Shown here: positions 22,430-34,946 of the stretch, in pieces
Layout of the letters: the number at the start of each line of letters is the position of its first letter
How positions within the stretch are numbered: the first letter of the stretch is position 1
Source: Xenia sp. Carnegie-2017
Lineage: Eukaryota > Cnidaria > Anthozoa > Malacalcyonacea > Xeniidae
Direction of reading: 5' to 3'
Length of the DNA: 64,000 nucleotides
Assembly: GCF_021976095.1 (NCBI RefSeq)
Contig: NW_025813479.1
Location: 528,034 to 592,033 of the forward strand
Notes under the pieces: model-generated
Databases searched by the model: none
What the model was told of the DNA's origin: nothing
The model's input: the letters and a program-made list of their open reading frames with translations, nothing else
Position numbers and translations under genes: made by a program

Positions 22430-24438
22430 GCAACACTGTAAAACGATAATACATCACTTAGATTCGTACAAAAAGTATTGGAGGAAGAAAAAACTACCAT
22501 TTAAAATGCATTCATGTAAGCCACAACTTCTTGAGCTTGCATTTTGTAAGGATGTATTGCTATTCAAAATAAAAAGAAAAAAAGATTTCGATATGCTGTA
22601 TTGAATTGACATAAAGATTGTCCAAAGGTCGATCTCATCATTTCAATTCATCTCAGCACGAAATGAGCGTGAAAGACACGTGCAGATCGTTATGTAAATT
22701 TAGACTGAAAAATTATTTGCTGTTGGAATATCTTTACTTGTCCTCACTTTGTCCACAATATTATATATTAAAAATATTAATAACATAACTTGAATTTAAT
22801 TAAGATACCTGCATCTGCCATTATAACTAAAGCCACAAAATATGTGAAAGCTAAATATGTAAAAAACTTTATGCACTAGGCTGACGTGTTGGACTTTCAC
22901 TTTTTCAGTTCATTTTACTATTTACTCAAAAAATATAACTTTTGTGAAAGTTATTGAAAATACTAAAAATGTGCGTAACACTTTGGAACAAATTCGATGT
23001 CATATATTTTTGTAAGAACGATGGAATTTTCTTAATCTGTATTGTAAATAAAAAAATCCTTTACGAAAATCATGCAACACGCCGACCACATACCATGACG
23101 TACGTTAACTTATAGCTACAGTAAGAATTCACTTTTAATTTCATAAATGCTTTATGTTTGGCCGAGTTGTTTTCGACAAAAACTTCTATACACACAGAAG
23201 ATTTATAAATACAATTTGTCATATAAAAGATGATTGAACGAACTTATTGAGACATATGGTCACACCACATATATCTTTAAATTATGTAAAAATTCCAGCA
23301 ATGCCAGTTAATCCATTAACTAATCATCAATAGCACCGAAAATGTAAAAGAACATAAATGATGCAGCATTTCACTCCGTTTAAAGATTTTAGAACCTTGA
23401 TGGAGTCGACAGAGTTTGATTTAAAGCCACATCATTTTGTGCAATGAAAAATAAAAGTGTGTATAATATGCATAAGAGCAAGTTTTTATCTCTTCCTTTA
23501 AGGCGTATCGTTTCTTCAGCTAAATATGCCCCTTGAATTCCAAAAATTCTTGTTTTTTTGTTAAACAAAACGTGCACTATATGCCCTTCAACAAGTGATA
23601 TTCAATACAGCGCTTGTTTTATAAAATTTGTGGTGAATAATAAAAAGTATACAGACGGATCGCTGTTGTCGGAACCTATGATATTTTTCTTCTCGCTTAA
23701 GTTGCTCGGTGCATGTCGCCGGCAATTTTTCCAGCCAGTCGATAAGACTTTTTTACTTTTTCCAGTCACAAAAATAACATGAAGTCATTTCTTAAGTATA
23801 AATATTCCCTAATTTACTACTCAGAAATGACGTCATGCTTTTTTAGTGGTTGGAAAAAGTGACAAACTCTTATCAAAATGGAATTGTGGACGTGAAGATT
23901 CGGTTCACAACTGAGTGACCCTTCTGTGCTTGGGGTCAGATTAAAAACTTTTCCAAAAACTTTTATTTGAAATCATAGCGCAACCAAGCCAAATTTAAAG
24001 AGAAACGTTTTCCAGATCGTCGACGCACATAGAAAGAAAGTCATAAGCTTCTTTTCTGAAGCAAACTTTAATCCTTGTAACACAAGTCTAGCCTTTCATT
24101 CATGCATACATTTAACACAGTTATGACTCAAGATACTAAAAGATAATATCTGCTAAAAGATTTGGTGACGTATACTTTGGAAAAGCAGAACTAAGAAAGA
24201 AAATTAAAATGTCGTGTTATGTATAGCTACATACAATTCTGGTTATACTACTAAGAGGAAGAAAAGGATAGGAAAGTACATCTATATCATACACATGATA
24301 GATAAAACAGTTGATCGTTAAATCTGTAAACATTTTCGGGAATGAACAAGCAAAATTGTAAAATAAGCATTATAAATATCATAAGATATAATTATTACAA
24401 GTTGTTGTTGTACTGAGAAAACGCCTACTGCATGCAAT
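22430..24438. repeat. Spacer upstream of gene E, duplicated segment
   Basis: Copy of the spacer family (see 14510-16200, 58770-60540 and the reverse of 2800-4800). From about 24040 to 24438 it also matches the 3' flanks of genes A and L. It holds the promoter of E and a relic tail exon. Confidence 0.7.
23973..24048 (-). pseudogene. Relic IRG tail-exon fragment (copy 3)
   Basis: The minus strand reads AYDFLSMCVDDLENVSL, stop, IWLGCAMI. It shares the stop with copy 1, so the two descend from the same already broken exon. Confidence 0.6.
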
Positions 24439-27400
24439 TTAATTAGCATTGCCCTTAACTGTTTCATCACAAATATCAAGAGCAACTTTTTCCATTTCGC
24501 TGATACACTGACAAAGAAATTTGAAAACGAAATTGAGGTTGCAGAAGACAAAAACTGCCCAGCAAATGGAATGAATTTTGTGAACTTTTCAATACCAATA
24601 TCCACAGCACTATCTGCAAATAGAGGCAGTAATCGGTAGACTGTTTTAAAATGTATTTCAATATGATAGAAATTGATTCATCTCTCAAAGCTTTGAATAT
24701 TTCAGATCCTTCATCAGGAAGGCCAAACTGGCGACGGTAACGATGAACTTCTTCTAAAATCAAAACTAAGTTAAAAGCTGATCCAGCTGCAGTAACAGGA
24801 GCAGCGTTTACACCAGCTGAGGCAACAGCCACTGCACCTGCACGAGCTAGAAAAGACATAAATAAAATTTATGTCAAATCAAAATGAGTGATCGAGCAAG
24901 TGGAATTAAAAAATTCTGCTAAGAATTTTCCAGCCAGGTACAATTCAAACCAACCAAAATGGCGTATAGCCATCTTGATAAATAGGGAAACATATTCATG
25001 TATGATTGCCTACTTCACTGTAGATTATTTCTTATAGATAACAAACCTTTCAATAACTTGGCCTTTCTTTTTATGCAGTCCCGTGTCAAGTTTATGAAAG
25101 AAAAAATGAAAATTCTCGTTTACGTTCAGGTGTAACACGGAAGATATTGCTTCAATCAAACGATCAAAATCATATTTCCATGGGACCTTGTTGTCAATCA
25201 AGAAGATATCTCTTTCATCTTTAATGAATTCTTCCAAGTTTTTCAAACAGTCTTTCACCATTCTTTTCAAGACAGATGCTTCATCAAACTTTGGTCCTTT
25301 GTCGTCTTTGGCGTTATTGAGATCGATATGAACGTGAGTGCGAACAAAAAAGAAAGGTTTGTTCAGCTCTTTCGAAACATTCTCAGCTAACTCTTTGTTA
25401 TATTGAGTGAATCGTGTTTTGCAAAAAATAAGAAAAGCGTCGTACTTCTCTAGACCATCAACTTTTTTGCAGTATTTGTTAAGATTGGGAAATGTAGGTG
25501 TTCCTATGCCAGGTAGGTCCCAGAAAATAATATTTTCATTATTTGGATGAGCATATTTAGTGGGCACTGTGGTTGTTTCTGTAACACCAACTGGTGCAGC
25601 TTCCTTTTCGTGACCTTTAAGTCTAAAAATGACAATTTAACATGTGGGAGTTGGTCATTGCATTCTAAATTTATGACATTGCTACACATGCAGGGTTGTA
25701 AAATTAAAATTCCAGAACGATATATGTATTTGACATATAAAACATGCTTTATATTAATACAATTTCACCAATATGTGACTGTCAGTAACGACTTCTGTTT
25801 TAATACCATGTAAAAGTTAGCTTTTTTGTTACCCTCTTACGGCGTTGATGAAAGATGATTCTCCGTTTCCAGAATCTCCCGTTATGGCAAGATTTATCTT
25901 AACTTCCTTGAACGAATTAATTTGACTATGGTAAAAATCACCAGCTCCACAAATGCCTTGGCGATCAAAGCAATCCTTAACTTCAGCAAAGCTCCTATAA
26001 TCTTCGGTTATTGAGTTATTCTCTTAAATTACATAGGTTAAACACCTTAAAAAACTTTGACTTCGACGTTCTAGCAACTTTGAGACCACATCCCCACACA
26101 AACGATTGAAATCATATTTCTCTGGAACCTTGTTGTCAACCATGTAGATATCTTTTTCACTATGAATTAAACCTTCCAAGTTTTCCAAACAATATTTCTT
26201 CATTTTTTCCAAGGCAGATTCTTTATTAAAACATGGTCCTTCGTCCTCCTCCGCATTTTTGAGTTCGGTGTCAACATTGGTACGAACGAAAAAGAAAGGC
26301 TTGCCGAGATCTTTTGAAACTTTCTCAGCCAGTTCTTTGTCAAGTTGAGTGAACCGGGATTTGCAAAAAATAAGAACAGCGTCGTACTTCTTCAGACCAC
26401 CCTCAATCTTGCAATATTCATTAATATTAGGATATTTAGGTGTTCCAAAGCCAGGTAGATCCCCGAGCTTGATGTTCCTCTTTTCAGGATGAATATATTC
26501 AGTGGGCACTGTTGTGTTTTCACAGAGGCCAGTTGGTGCTGAACCATTTTCATAAGATTTAAGTCTAAAAAAATATATTATGTTAAATGTATATTATGTT
26601 ATTATACGTTGACAAACAAAGTGCGACAAAGTAAAAGTCAAAACATGCAACAGTAAGGTACATAAAACACATAACAATATTAGCTTCAAAAAGAAAATTA
26701 CCTTTATAATAATTTGCAAAGTATTATTGTAATTAAAAAAAGGAGGTAGTTACCTTCTCACAGCGTTGATGAAAGATGATTTCCCTGTTCCAGAACTTCC
26801 TGTTATAGCAATGTGTACATCCATGTTTCTCCATGATTCAATTTGATCTTGAATAAAATCATCAACATCAGTCAAACCATGTTTACCAACGTGAAACTTT
26901 GCTTCTTCTAGAAGTTTTTCTTGTTCGCTTAACTCCTTGTTACCGTAAAAGACACCGTTCAAACAATTCAAAAAATACTCTTTACGACGTTTAAGCAACT
27001 TTAAAATGACATCGTCGCGTAGACTGCCAAAGTCATATTTTTCTGTATTATTGTTGTCAATTACGTAGATATCACTTGTATCTTTTACCAAACCTTTCAG
27101 CTTGTCAAAGCATTTTTTTCTTATTTCATATAATGCAGTGGCTTCCATAGAACCGCGATCTATTGAGGTCTTCGTCATTCGTTACATCAACATGCCCATG
27201 CGTATGAATACAGAGGAAAGGCCTTTGGTACTTTTTTGAAACTTTTTCAATCAGTTCTATCTCATGGTTTGTGAACCTTGATTTGCTACAAATTAGAAAT
27301 GCGTCGTACTTCTTGAGATCACCGATGTTCCTGCAATATGTTTCAACATTGGGATTTTCAGGTGTTCCGATGCCTGGCAGATCACAGAGTTTGACATTTT

Positions 27401-27771
27401 GGTATTTAGGATGAGGATACGTTTTCCTCGAAGGTGATACATCATTTAGTGATGATACTTCTTCGTATGCTTCAAATCTGTTCAAAGTTTTACAAAAACA
27501 AATTAGCCAAGCCTTAGTATTCTGCTAAATTTTATCGTCAATAGCAAGATTAAAAAAATGAATTACCCTATTATGTTGTTGATGAACGACGACTTTCCTG
27601 AATTGCTTGATCCAATTACGGCAAAATATAAATCAAACCTTTCCCATTTAGCAACTTGTTGATTGTAGAAACTATGTAGATCATCAAATCTTTTTTTACA
27701 TATTGCTTGACTTCTTTTAAAAGTTCTTCTTCTTTTTTTTTTAACACTAGTTTTGACCAGGATGAGCCCAT
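24439..27771 (-). pseudogene. IRG-like gene F, three-domain pseudogene
   Basis: Exons: 27771-27567, 27477-26754, 26564-25833, 25622-25047, 24846-24439, the same plan as gene E. Exon 1 starts MGSSWSKLVLKKKEEELL and has P-loop GSSNSGKSSFINNIIG but is shifted by one base in its middle (205 bases, not 3n+2). Exon 2 (CDLPGIGTP, IHTHGH) is frameshifted near 27150-27170. Exon 3 (WDLP equivalent is GDLPGFGTP) has an in-frame TAA after LTYVI near 26025. Exon 4 has a 2-base gain and 1-base loss near 25095-25140, scrambling the final helix. Exon 5 is 5 bases short in two places (about 24645 and 24540). Splice sites look intact. Loss is recent to moderate: most codons still align with E. Confidence 0.85.
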
Positions 27772-27905
27772 AATAAGCCAATAAGAAATGAAAAATTTAT
27801 TGGCAAAATTGCAAAGAAATTTGGAACACTGTAAATGTTATTGTTGTCGCAAAGCTTACAGCAAACTGCAGGGTTCCTATACTCTTTACATTATATGATA
27901 AATAG

Positions 27906-27914
27906 TTCCAGGAA
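27906..27914 (-). promoter_or_regulatory. GAS/STAT-like palindrome, gene F
   Basis: TTCCAGGAA, 135 bases before the F start. The neighbouring IRF-like stretch has decayed (GGTTCCTATACTCTTTAC on the plus strand). The AAAGGTC box is at 28115-28132. Confidence 0.5.
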
Positions 27915-28132
27915 TATGATTCAACACAAAAAAATAAAGTATTTTGTTCAGAGCTTTAAATAAAGTCATCGACTAAGAAAAAATTATAAATGTACTTATG
28001 ACGACAGCAGTTACTAGAACTTGCTGTTTTGTAACGATATAACAAAATTGAGTTGAACTTCAATTTGCTCTATTCAAATTAACATAAAGATGCTAATATC
28101 GACGACACAAGATGTTCCAAAGGTCGATCTCA

Positions 28133-30256
28133 AGATTTGAATTTACCTCATGCAGCTTGGCTTGAGATGAACGTGAAATACACGTGCCTTTGTTTTACAA
28201 CAAATAAAAGAATGGAAGAGAACTGACAATAAAATTGCCAGTACGAGTCTGTTTTTCTTAGATATGCACCCCCCTGAAAACTTTCTGGTTACGTCCATGG
28301 TTTCATATGCTTTACGTGTAAATTAAATCTCTCGAGAAAAAATCTCTGTAATTGAATATAAAGGTGAGCAAATTTCTGTTTTTCATTGCTTGTTGCGCAC
28401 GCAACCATCTGTCAAAGGTAAGTTAAACCACTATTTAAATTTACAATTGGCCGAACAATTGTAACTATTTAACTCATATTGACTTACAAAAAACCCGAAA
28501 TTTTACCTTAAATATAACTATCTAGTATCTACATCCAAAACAGATCACTTAGTAGGGTGCGTGCTCTAGTTTGAATTAGATTTTAGTGACTATTTTGGGG
28601 TGTGTTGGGGTCTTGTTTTGTAAAACTCTCTCGCTATTAAAACATGATGAAGAGATTTTTTTGGAAGTAGGCTGCATGAAACGAAAATCTTGCTTGAATT
28701 GCTTTTGAATAAAGTTCTTTATAACATTAAAATTTTGCATGGAAATTGACATCTCTCCACACTCCCAGTGTGGAGAGATGTCAATTATACAATGTTTATA
28801 ACAATGTTTATAAGTTATTTGCTTTTTTAGGCAGGCTCCCTTTTGTTATGAGGCTGACAGCCTCTCATGCAAATAAAACATGAAAAAAACAATTCATGGT
28901 AGACAAATACATTAATCCACAAAGTACCAAAAATTTAGTAATTACAACATCATGTAGCCTAGCTGCTTGAAGTCCCTAGGTACTTAGATGGTTAACCTTC
29001 AATTTAAAATTTGGTTGCTAAGAATGCTCCATTTCAATCAGTAAATAAACTTATCACATCTCACATAAATTCTTTTAATCTCATCTATGATGTCTTACCA
29101 CACAAACTCTAAATTACTAAAGCCATGTGTTAAAGATGGAAGTATAACTTAAATAAAAAATACTCTCAAACTTTTGTAGGCACAGAATACATGGAGAATA
29201 GGGATTTTAACAAATTTTGCTTTGGCTATTAAATATAAATACTTCAATGATTTCAGCATCTTGATATTTCTCATTTAGGTGAAAGTCAATTTCCTCACCA
29301 AAACATACCAAAACCAAAAACTTTTTAGTACAATTGTTTCCAAACCAAATAATCTGGAATCAATGAAATGAAGTGAAACAAATAAAATTCCCTTCTTACC
29401 TTGGTAAAGAGTCAATGTATTCACAACAGCACCATTCATATGACCAAATTGCAATTATTTCCAGCATTTTGGCAACAAGTCGTGAATAAAAGCTTCACAA
29501 TGTAACTTGGTACCACAGTTGACAGTTTATGGCATTCCTTACCACGTGTTAATTGATTATACTTGTATAATTAACATTGAAAGATTGTTCGACAGCAGAA
29601 AAAAGACATTACTTTAGCAAAAACTAACCAAACCAAAAATAAGACAACAATTTTAGACAAAAAAGAGTAGTCTAAGGTAAATAATATAAAATTTCTCGTT
29701 TTTCTATCAGTATTGAGCGTCTGCATGGTGAATGAACACAAGGAAGAGATTACTAATTGGTTCATTACTTCATGTAATCAAAACGATAGTGATATATGTT
29801 TTATTTTGTACTTAGGCCTGGATGGAAAAATATTTTCCAGACATTTTACGTATTCTGTTGCCACAACTTTCTTTTTTTCCCTTCTGATTTATTGCCAAAT
29901 ACCTCAGATGAATAAAAATAAGTTCTTATGATGTTAAATTTTATTATTTATTAAATAACCAACAACTTACAAGGTTGGATTCTATCCATGAAGGAGAAAT
30001 GCAGAATTTAAAAAAAGTTTTTTGGTTTACATTTATATTTAAAAGAAATCATTTTGCTGATTTTCAAGAAATTAAAAGAGTGTTTGCTAAGTGGCATGTT
30101 TAGTTAAAATAGAGAAATCACACGCGCGAGTCTCGAGAAACGTGATATTAGGTACATGAACTTCAGAATAATATGTGTTATTTACTACGCATAAAGTGCT
30201 TTCGATTAAGAAATATTTTGTGATGTTTATATAATTTTGACTGTTAAGTTTTTTTT
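28133..30256. other. Long spacer between genes F and G
   Basis: No IRG exons seen. It contains the perfect palindrome at 28744-28786 and a smaller one near 28848-28862 (GAGGCTGACAGCCTC). Short ORFs (29571-29931, 30087-30335) show no family features. Confidence 0.4.
28744..28786. repeat. Perfect 20-base inverted repeat with 3-base loop
   Basis: Arms 28744-28763 and 28767-28786 (AATTGACATCTCTCCACACT and its exact complement) flank CCC. It would form a strong hairpin in RNA or DNA. Possibly the end-to-end remnant of a small transposon; no target duplication is seen. Confidence 0.7.
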
Positions 30257-33200
30257 TCATGTTTGTGAATTTTCTCCCTCTTTGTTTGCCGCATCGTAAG
30301 GCTTCAAAGCTTCTATTTCTAAACTTTTGATGCAATTCAAAAGATAATCATACGCCCAATTGACTTTGGCTGGTGATTCTTCTACTGACTTATCTTTCAA
30401 AGCTCTTCTTTGATTTCTTCCGATTTTTTTCTGAATCTTTTCATCGATTTTTCTTCGTATTTTTTTCTCATGCTCTTCTTCTTTGTGACACAATTCATCG
30501 ATTTCTTCAGATGTCATCAGGGATTTTTTCAGCTGATCATACAAACCAAATACGTGATGATATCGAATGACTTCCATCGATATCAGTTCCACAAAACTTC
30601 AGGATTAGATTCAGCAATTACGAACAAAACAATCACCAATTGTACTTGAGCTGAAATATTTTTGAAAATATGAAAGAAATTAAAACTATAAACAGATATT
30701 AAGCAATTATTGGTTGAGGTTGAGCATGATGTCAAGAATTATTCAGACCAAGGTCAATGTTATCTGCCGAAGCGAAGCTGAGCATGGCGCATGCGTACTT
30801 CGTCATTAATCACAATCTCATTCCAGAATGAAACTCAACTCGCGTTTACATGAGGTTAAAACTAAATTATGATCCGGAATGAAATTTCAACCATTAGTAT
30901 CTACATTATTTTTTGTCAAATAAATACTCTTTTAGCTACTGCAGATATCATTTTAAAACTGAGTATACCTCTCAAAAAGTTCGCCTTAATTCTTATTATA
31001 GCATGTGTAGATTTGTCCAAGGAAGCAACAAAACTCTCTTGTTTTTCCTCAGGTAACGATTTAGCAATCGATTCCTTCAAACGTTGAAAATCATATTTCT
31101 CTGTAACCTTATTGTCAATCAAGAAGACGTCTTTCTCATGGTGAATCAAACCTTCCAGGTTTTTCAAACAATTTTTCCTCATACGTTTCATGACAGATGC
31201 TTCATCAAACTTTGGTCCTTCGTCATCCTTCGCATTTTTTAGTTCGGTGTCAACGTTGGTACGAATGAAAAAGAAAGGCTTGTCGAGCTCTTTTGAAACA
31301 TTCTCAGCCAGCTCTTTATCATGTTGAGTGAATCGCGATTTGCAAAAAATGAGAAATGCATCGTACTTCTCTAGACCACCAACTTTTGTACAATATTCTT
31401 TAAGATTGGGGTATGTAGGTGTTCCAATGCCTGGTAGATCCCAGAAAATGATGTTTTTATGATTTGGGTGTGAATACTCAGTGGGTTTCTTCCTCATTTC
31501 TATAATACCAACTGGTGCTGCTGCTTTTTTTTCACTAGCTTTGATACTGAAAGAAAAGACATGTCAGACGATCAAAAAATTTTACATTTTAATTAATGGT
31601 ATAGCTTTAATCAATTACGTTTATTATTGGTAAGAACACAGACAATAAATGGTTTGTACAGGATTTCAATCTCCTCATTTGTGCTTCAAGCTAATTAAAT
31701 ATTTGAGGTATTTAATAAACGATTATTTTCTTGATCTTTATAATTTTCTTCAATGAGCTTTTTTATTATTTGTTTCACTGTTATTTTGATCAAAAGTTGA
31801 AAAAGTTATAACTTCAACTCATTCAACAGAAATTATTTTTAATTTAGAGCAATCAATAAATGTGTTACCCTCTCACAGCGTTGATGAAAGATGATTTTCC
31901 TGTTCCAGAATTTCCTGTTACAGCAAAATTTATCTCTGTGTCTATCCACAATGAAATTAAATTCTTGCTGTAAAATTCCAGAATCGTATCAACACTGTGT
32001 TTCTGAGCTTGTTTAAAGCGTTCCTTATTTTTCCTGGTGTTTAAGAAAACGGCCTGATTCAAACATTGCAGAAACAAATCTTTTCGACGTTTCAACAACT
32101 TCGACTCGATATCTCCAAGCAGACGGTTAAAGTCGTATTTGGATTTATCCTCTTTGTCAATTACGTAAATATCTGACTCATCCTTTACCAAATCTTTAAC
32201 ACTTTCTTTTCTATCCTTATCTTTGCCTTCATCAGTGTGTGCAATAATGAAAATGACCGGCTTTCTATGCTTTTCTAAAATTTTCTTGGCAATTGCCCTC
32301 TCATTCTTAAGTCTTGATTTAACAATTAAAAGAAATGCATCCAACTTCCTAAATTTAGGCTTCTTTAAAGTCGAATTCAATCTTAAATTCTTGAATTTGA
32401 TTTCGGGATCTTTGTTAGAGTTGCGTCTATAAAAATATACATTTGGCATTTTACTATAAACTAAAGTGGGATCCAGTCAGTATACAATGAGCTGGCTTAA
32501 GGCCTTCAACCATTATAACACAAATGTTTGATGAAGCTGTTTGTTCCATCGCATTTACATTTTAATATAATCAATTTGAAAGCCGTTTGAAATTTACATA
32601 ACAAATCAATATGTTCATATAAATTCAACTCAAAAAATGTTAGCTCAAAATGTGGTGTTTTTGTTTCTTCAAACATCCGCAAAGCTGTTATATCGATTTT
32701 TATTTCTTTAAAAATTAAAGTCTTTCAAATGTAATGAAGTATGTATCTCTTATATTTCTTTAATAATTAATATTTCAACTAAATCAAATTTGTTGTGACG
32801 TGTCATTTTAATTTTGAAAATATTAACAGAGTTCTTTTTCCATCCATGATTTTGAGAACTTCTATATTATTCTGAAACATTAAGTACGACATGGACAATT
32901 TTTAAAGCACAGTTAATCATAAATTGCGAGAAGGCGAAATCTGTTCAAGACAAATAACGATGTTGTGGCTTATAAATAAGTAGTTATACGTATTTTTGCG
33001 GACTTTACATCTGTTAATTCTTTATTTATTAGATTTTATTGGTTTGAAACCATTTTACAAAATTCATTTAACTGATTGAAGCAAACGACGCAATCTGTAA
33101 AATATAATTTATACGTGTCACCTATGTAGAAAATTAAAATCGTAAAACCAACCAGCAATAACTTACGGAGTAAGAGCCTCGATTAAAAAGTTTCCTGATT

Positions 33201-33373
33201 TCTTTGATCCGATGAAAGCAAACACCTTTTCATTTTTTTCCCATTCCTTGATTTGGCATATATACCAATCACTTATGCCATCAAGCCCATCTTTCTTAAC
33301 TTTTCTTTAGCTTCATTTAAAACTTTTGTCATTTTTGCAAATTTAAACTTTCTTTTGAGGACTTTGGAGCCAT
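30257..33373 (-). pseudogene. IRG-like gene G, highly diverged
   Basis: Exons: degenerate first exon 33373-33177 (MAPKSSKE; P-loop reduced to GSKKSGNFLIEALT; frame broken), 32426-31869, 31546-30969 and tail 30650-30257. Exon 2 (RRNSNKDPEIKFKNLRLN, KLDAFLLI, IIAHTDEG, VIDKED, P-loop GNSGTGKSSFIN) is open, but the whole DLPGIG motif and its surroundings are absent. Exon 3 is a normal last G exon (WDLPGIGTP, RTNVD, LIDNK, 578 bases). The tail is unusual: a Lys/Glu-rich stretch (HEKKIRRKIDEKIQKK) replaces part of the helical domain before YDYLLNCIKSLEIEAL, and one base is out of phase near 30597. It could be a decaying gene or a decaying regulator-type IRG. The later two exons are much better kept than exon 1. 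Confidence 0.65.
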
Positions 33374-34946
33374 AAGGATAGTTTGATCTGATCGAAATTA
33401 AAACGGGTTTTAAATGTGAGACGTTGAACGAGATTATTGACTATTGGAATGTTGTTTTGCCAGCAGTCGGTAAAAAGCAACAGCGGGATGTCGTCTCTAT
33501 TCAAATAATGGTATTTCCTTCCTGGAGTAATTTAATGCATAAGAAACGAAAGAATTTTGTTTATACTATTTTTGACAAAAATCAACACATTAATATTTGA
33601 ACTATACAAGATGAATTCCACAACAGACAAATGGAAAGCAGTAAATTACTGCAATCATGTCACTACTTCCAATGACATTGGTCTTTTGCCAGTGACATGG
33701 AACGTTGTTAAGATAAACATCAGTTGAAATTGTCGGCCAAATTTATCACATGCTATCGTCACATAAACATTGTTATAGCATCTTTGATTTTATGTATCCA
33801 CAAAATTGAAAACGGGGCTTATGTAAATGATATTGCATTAAATAAAGTAAATTTGATCCGGCCTACTTCTACATTCTGGAGTTTACCAAACAGTAAAATG
33901 CATCGTTGCAACATCAAATATTGTAAATAACTTCACAGTAGAAAATGAGGGATAAAGTAATATAAGGTAATTTGTTATTTGACAAAAGTTACCTAATCAT
34001 GCAAGACATCAAAATTGACCTTTGAACATTGCATTATTATTCAAATCAGTATATATCAATAACAATAATCTGAACTTCTGTTCAATTTTTCGATAGAAAA
34101 ATGTAAAACCTTATGTGGCTCTGTATATAGTGTAGCAACTCAATTGAGTCAACATAACTTGAATGGCTTTAGCTATTTCGTTTTTTCACTTAAAACGTAA
34201 CTAATTTTAGATAAAGAATCTCTGTCAAAAAATGATTAGAGAAATATATAATAAATAGAGTTCGTTAAAGTATAGTCTGATGACGAATTTGCAATAAATT
34301 CAAAATACAACTATTCAAATAAAAATTGTCTTGTTTCCTTCTCAAATATTGAGTTGAACGTGAACTTTTTATTGGGAGTATGTTTCATAATGTACTACAC
34401 AAAATTGTCGGCTAGCTGGTAATGGTTCAACTTTTAAGAATAAGATACTTATGTTTTTTCTGTAACATTATAGTAAGAACTATTCAGCATAACATTTCTT
34501 CAGGTTTAGAGAAAAAGAACAGTTTTATAACATATTTATATAATTAGCAGTATTTGCATTTCCAATCATAATAAAGTAATCAATACTGTGAAATGTAAAT
34601 ATCATAAAGTTTATGTTTCTAAGAAGAGACAACGAAATTATGATAAAAATTATTTTCTAAAAGTAAATGCGTTTTCCTGTTGCTTTTACTAAGGGAGTGC
34701 ATACAATTACATTTGGAAAAAACAAAATGTGAAAGTTTTAACATTTGCTATGTATGCACGGGTACATGTACGTATATTTAACGACTGCTGTAAATATTAT
34801 TAAAATAATCAAATAAAAGAATTTTAAATTAGTGTTGATATCTTCTTCAAAATCACGAGATATATTTCTGTACCATCAGGTATAAATAGGCTGTTGATTT
34901 TAAAGGCGAATGAATAGTTTTGGGCAATAGCGTCAATGTATTCTTG
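33374..34946. other. Spacer between genes G and H
   Basis: TTCCTGGAG at 33519-33527 is a degraded GAS-like site about 146 bases before the G start. A stretch near 34015-34060 (TTGACCTTTGAAC, then ATTATTATTCAAATCAG) resembles 46934-46970 upstream of gene J. No coding sequence recognised. Confidence 0.4.
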
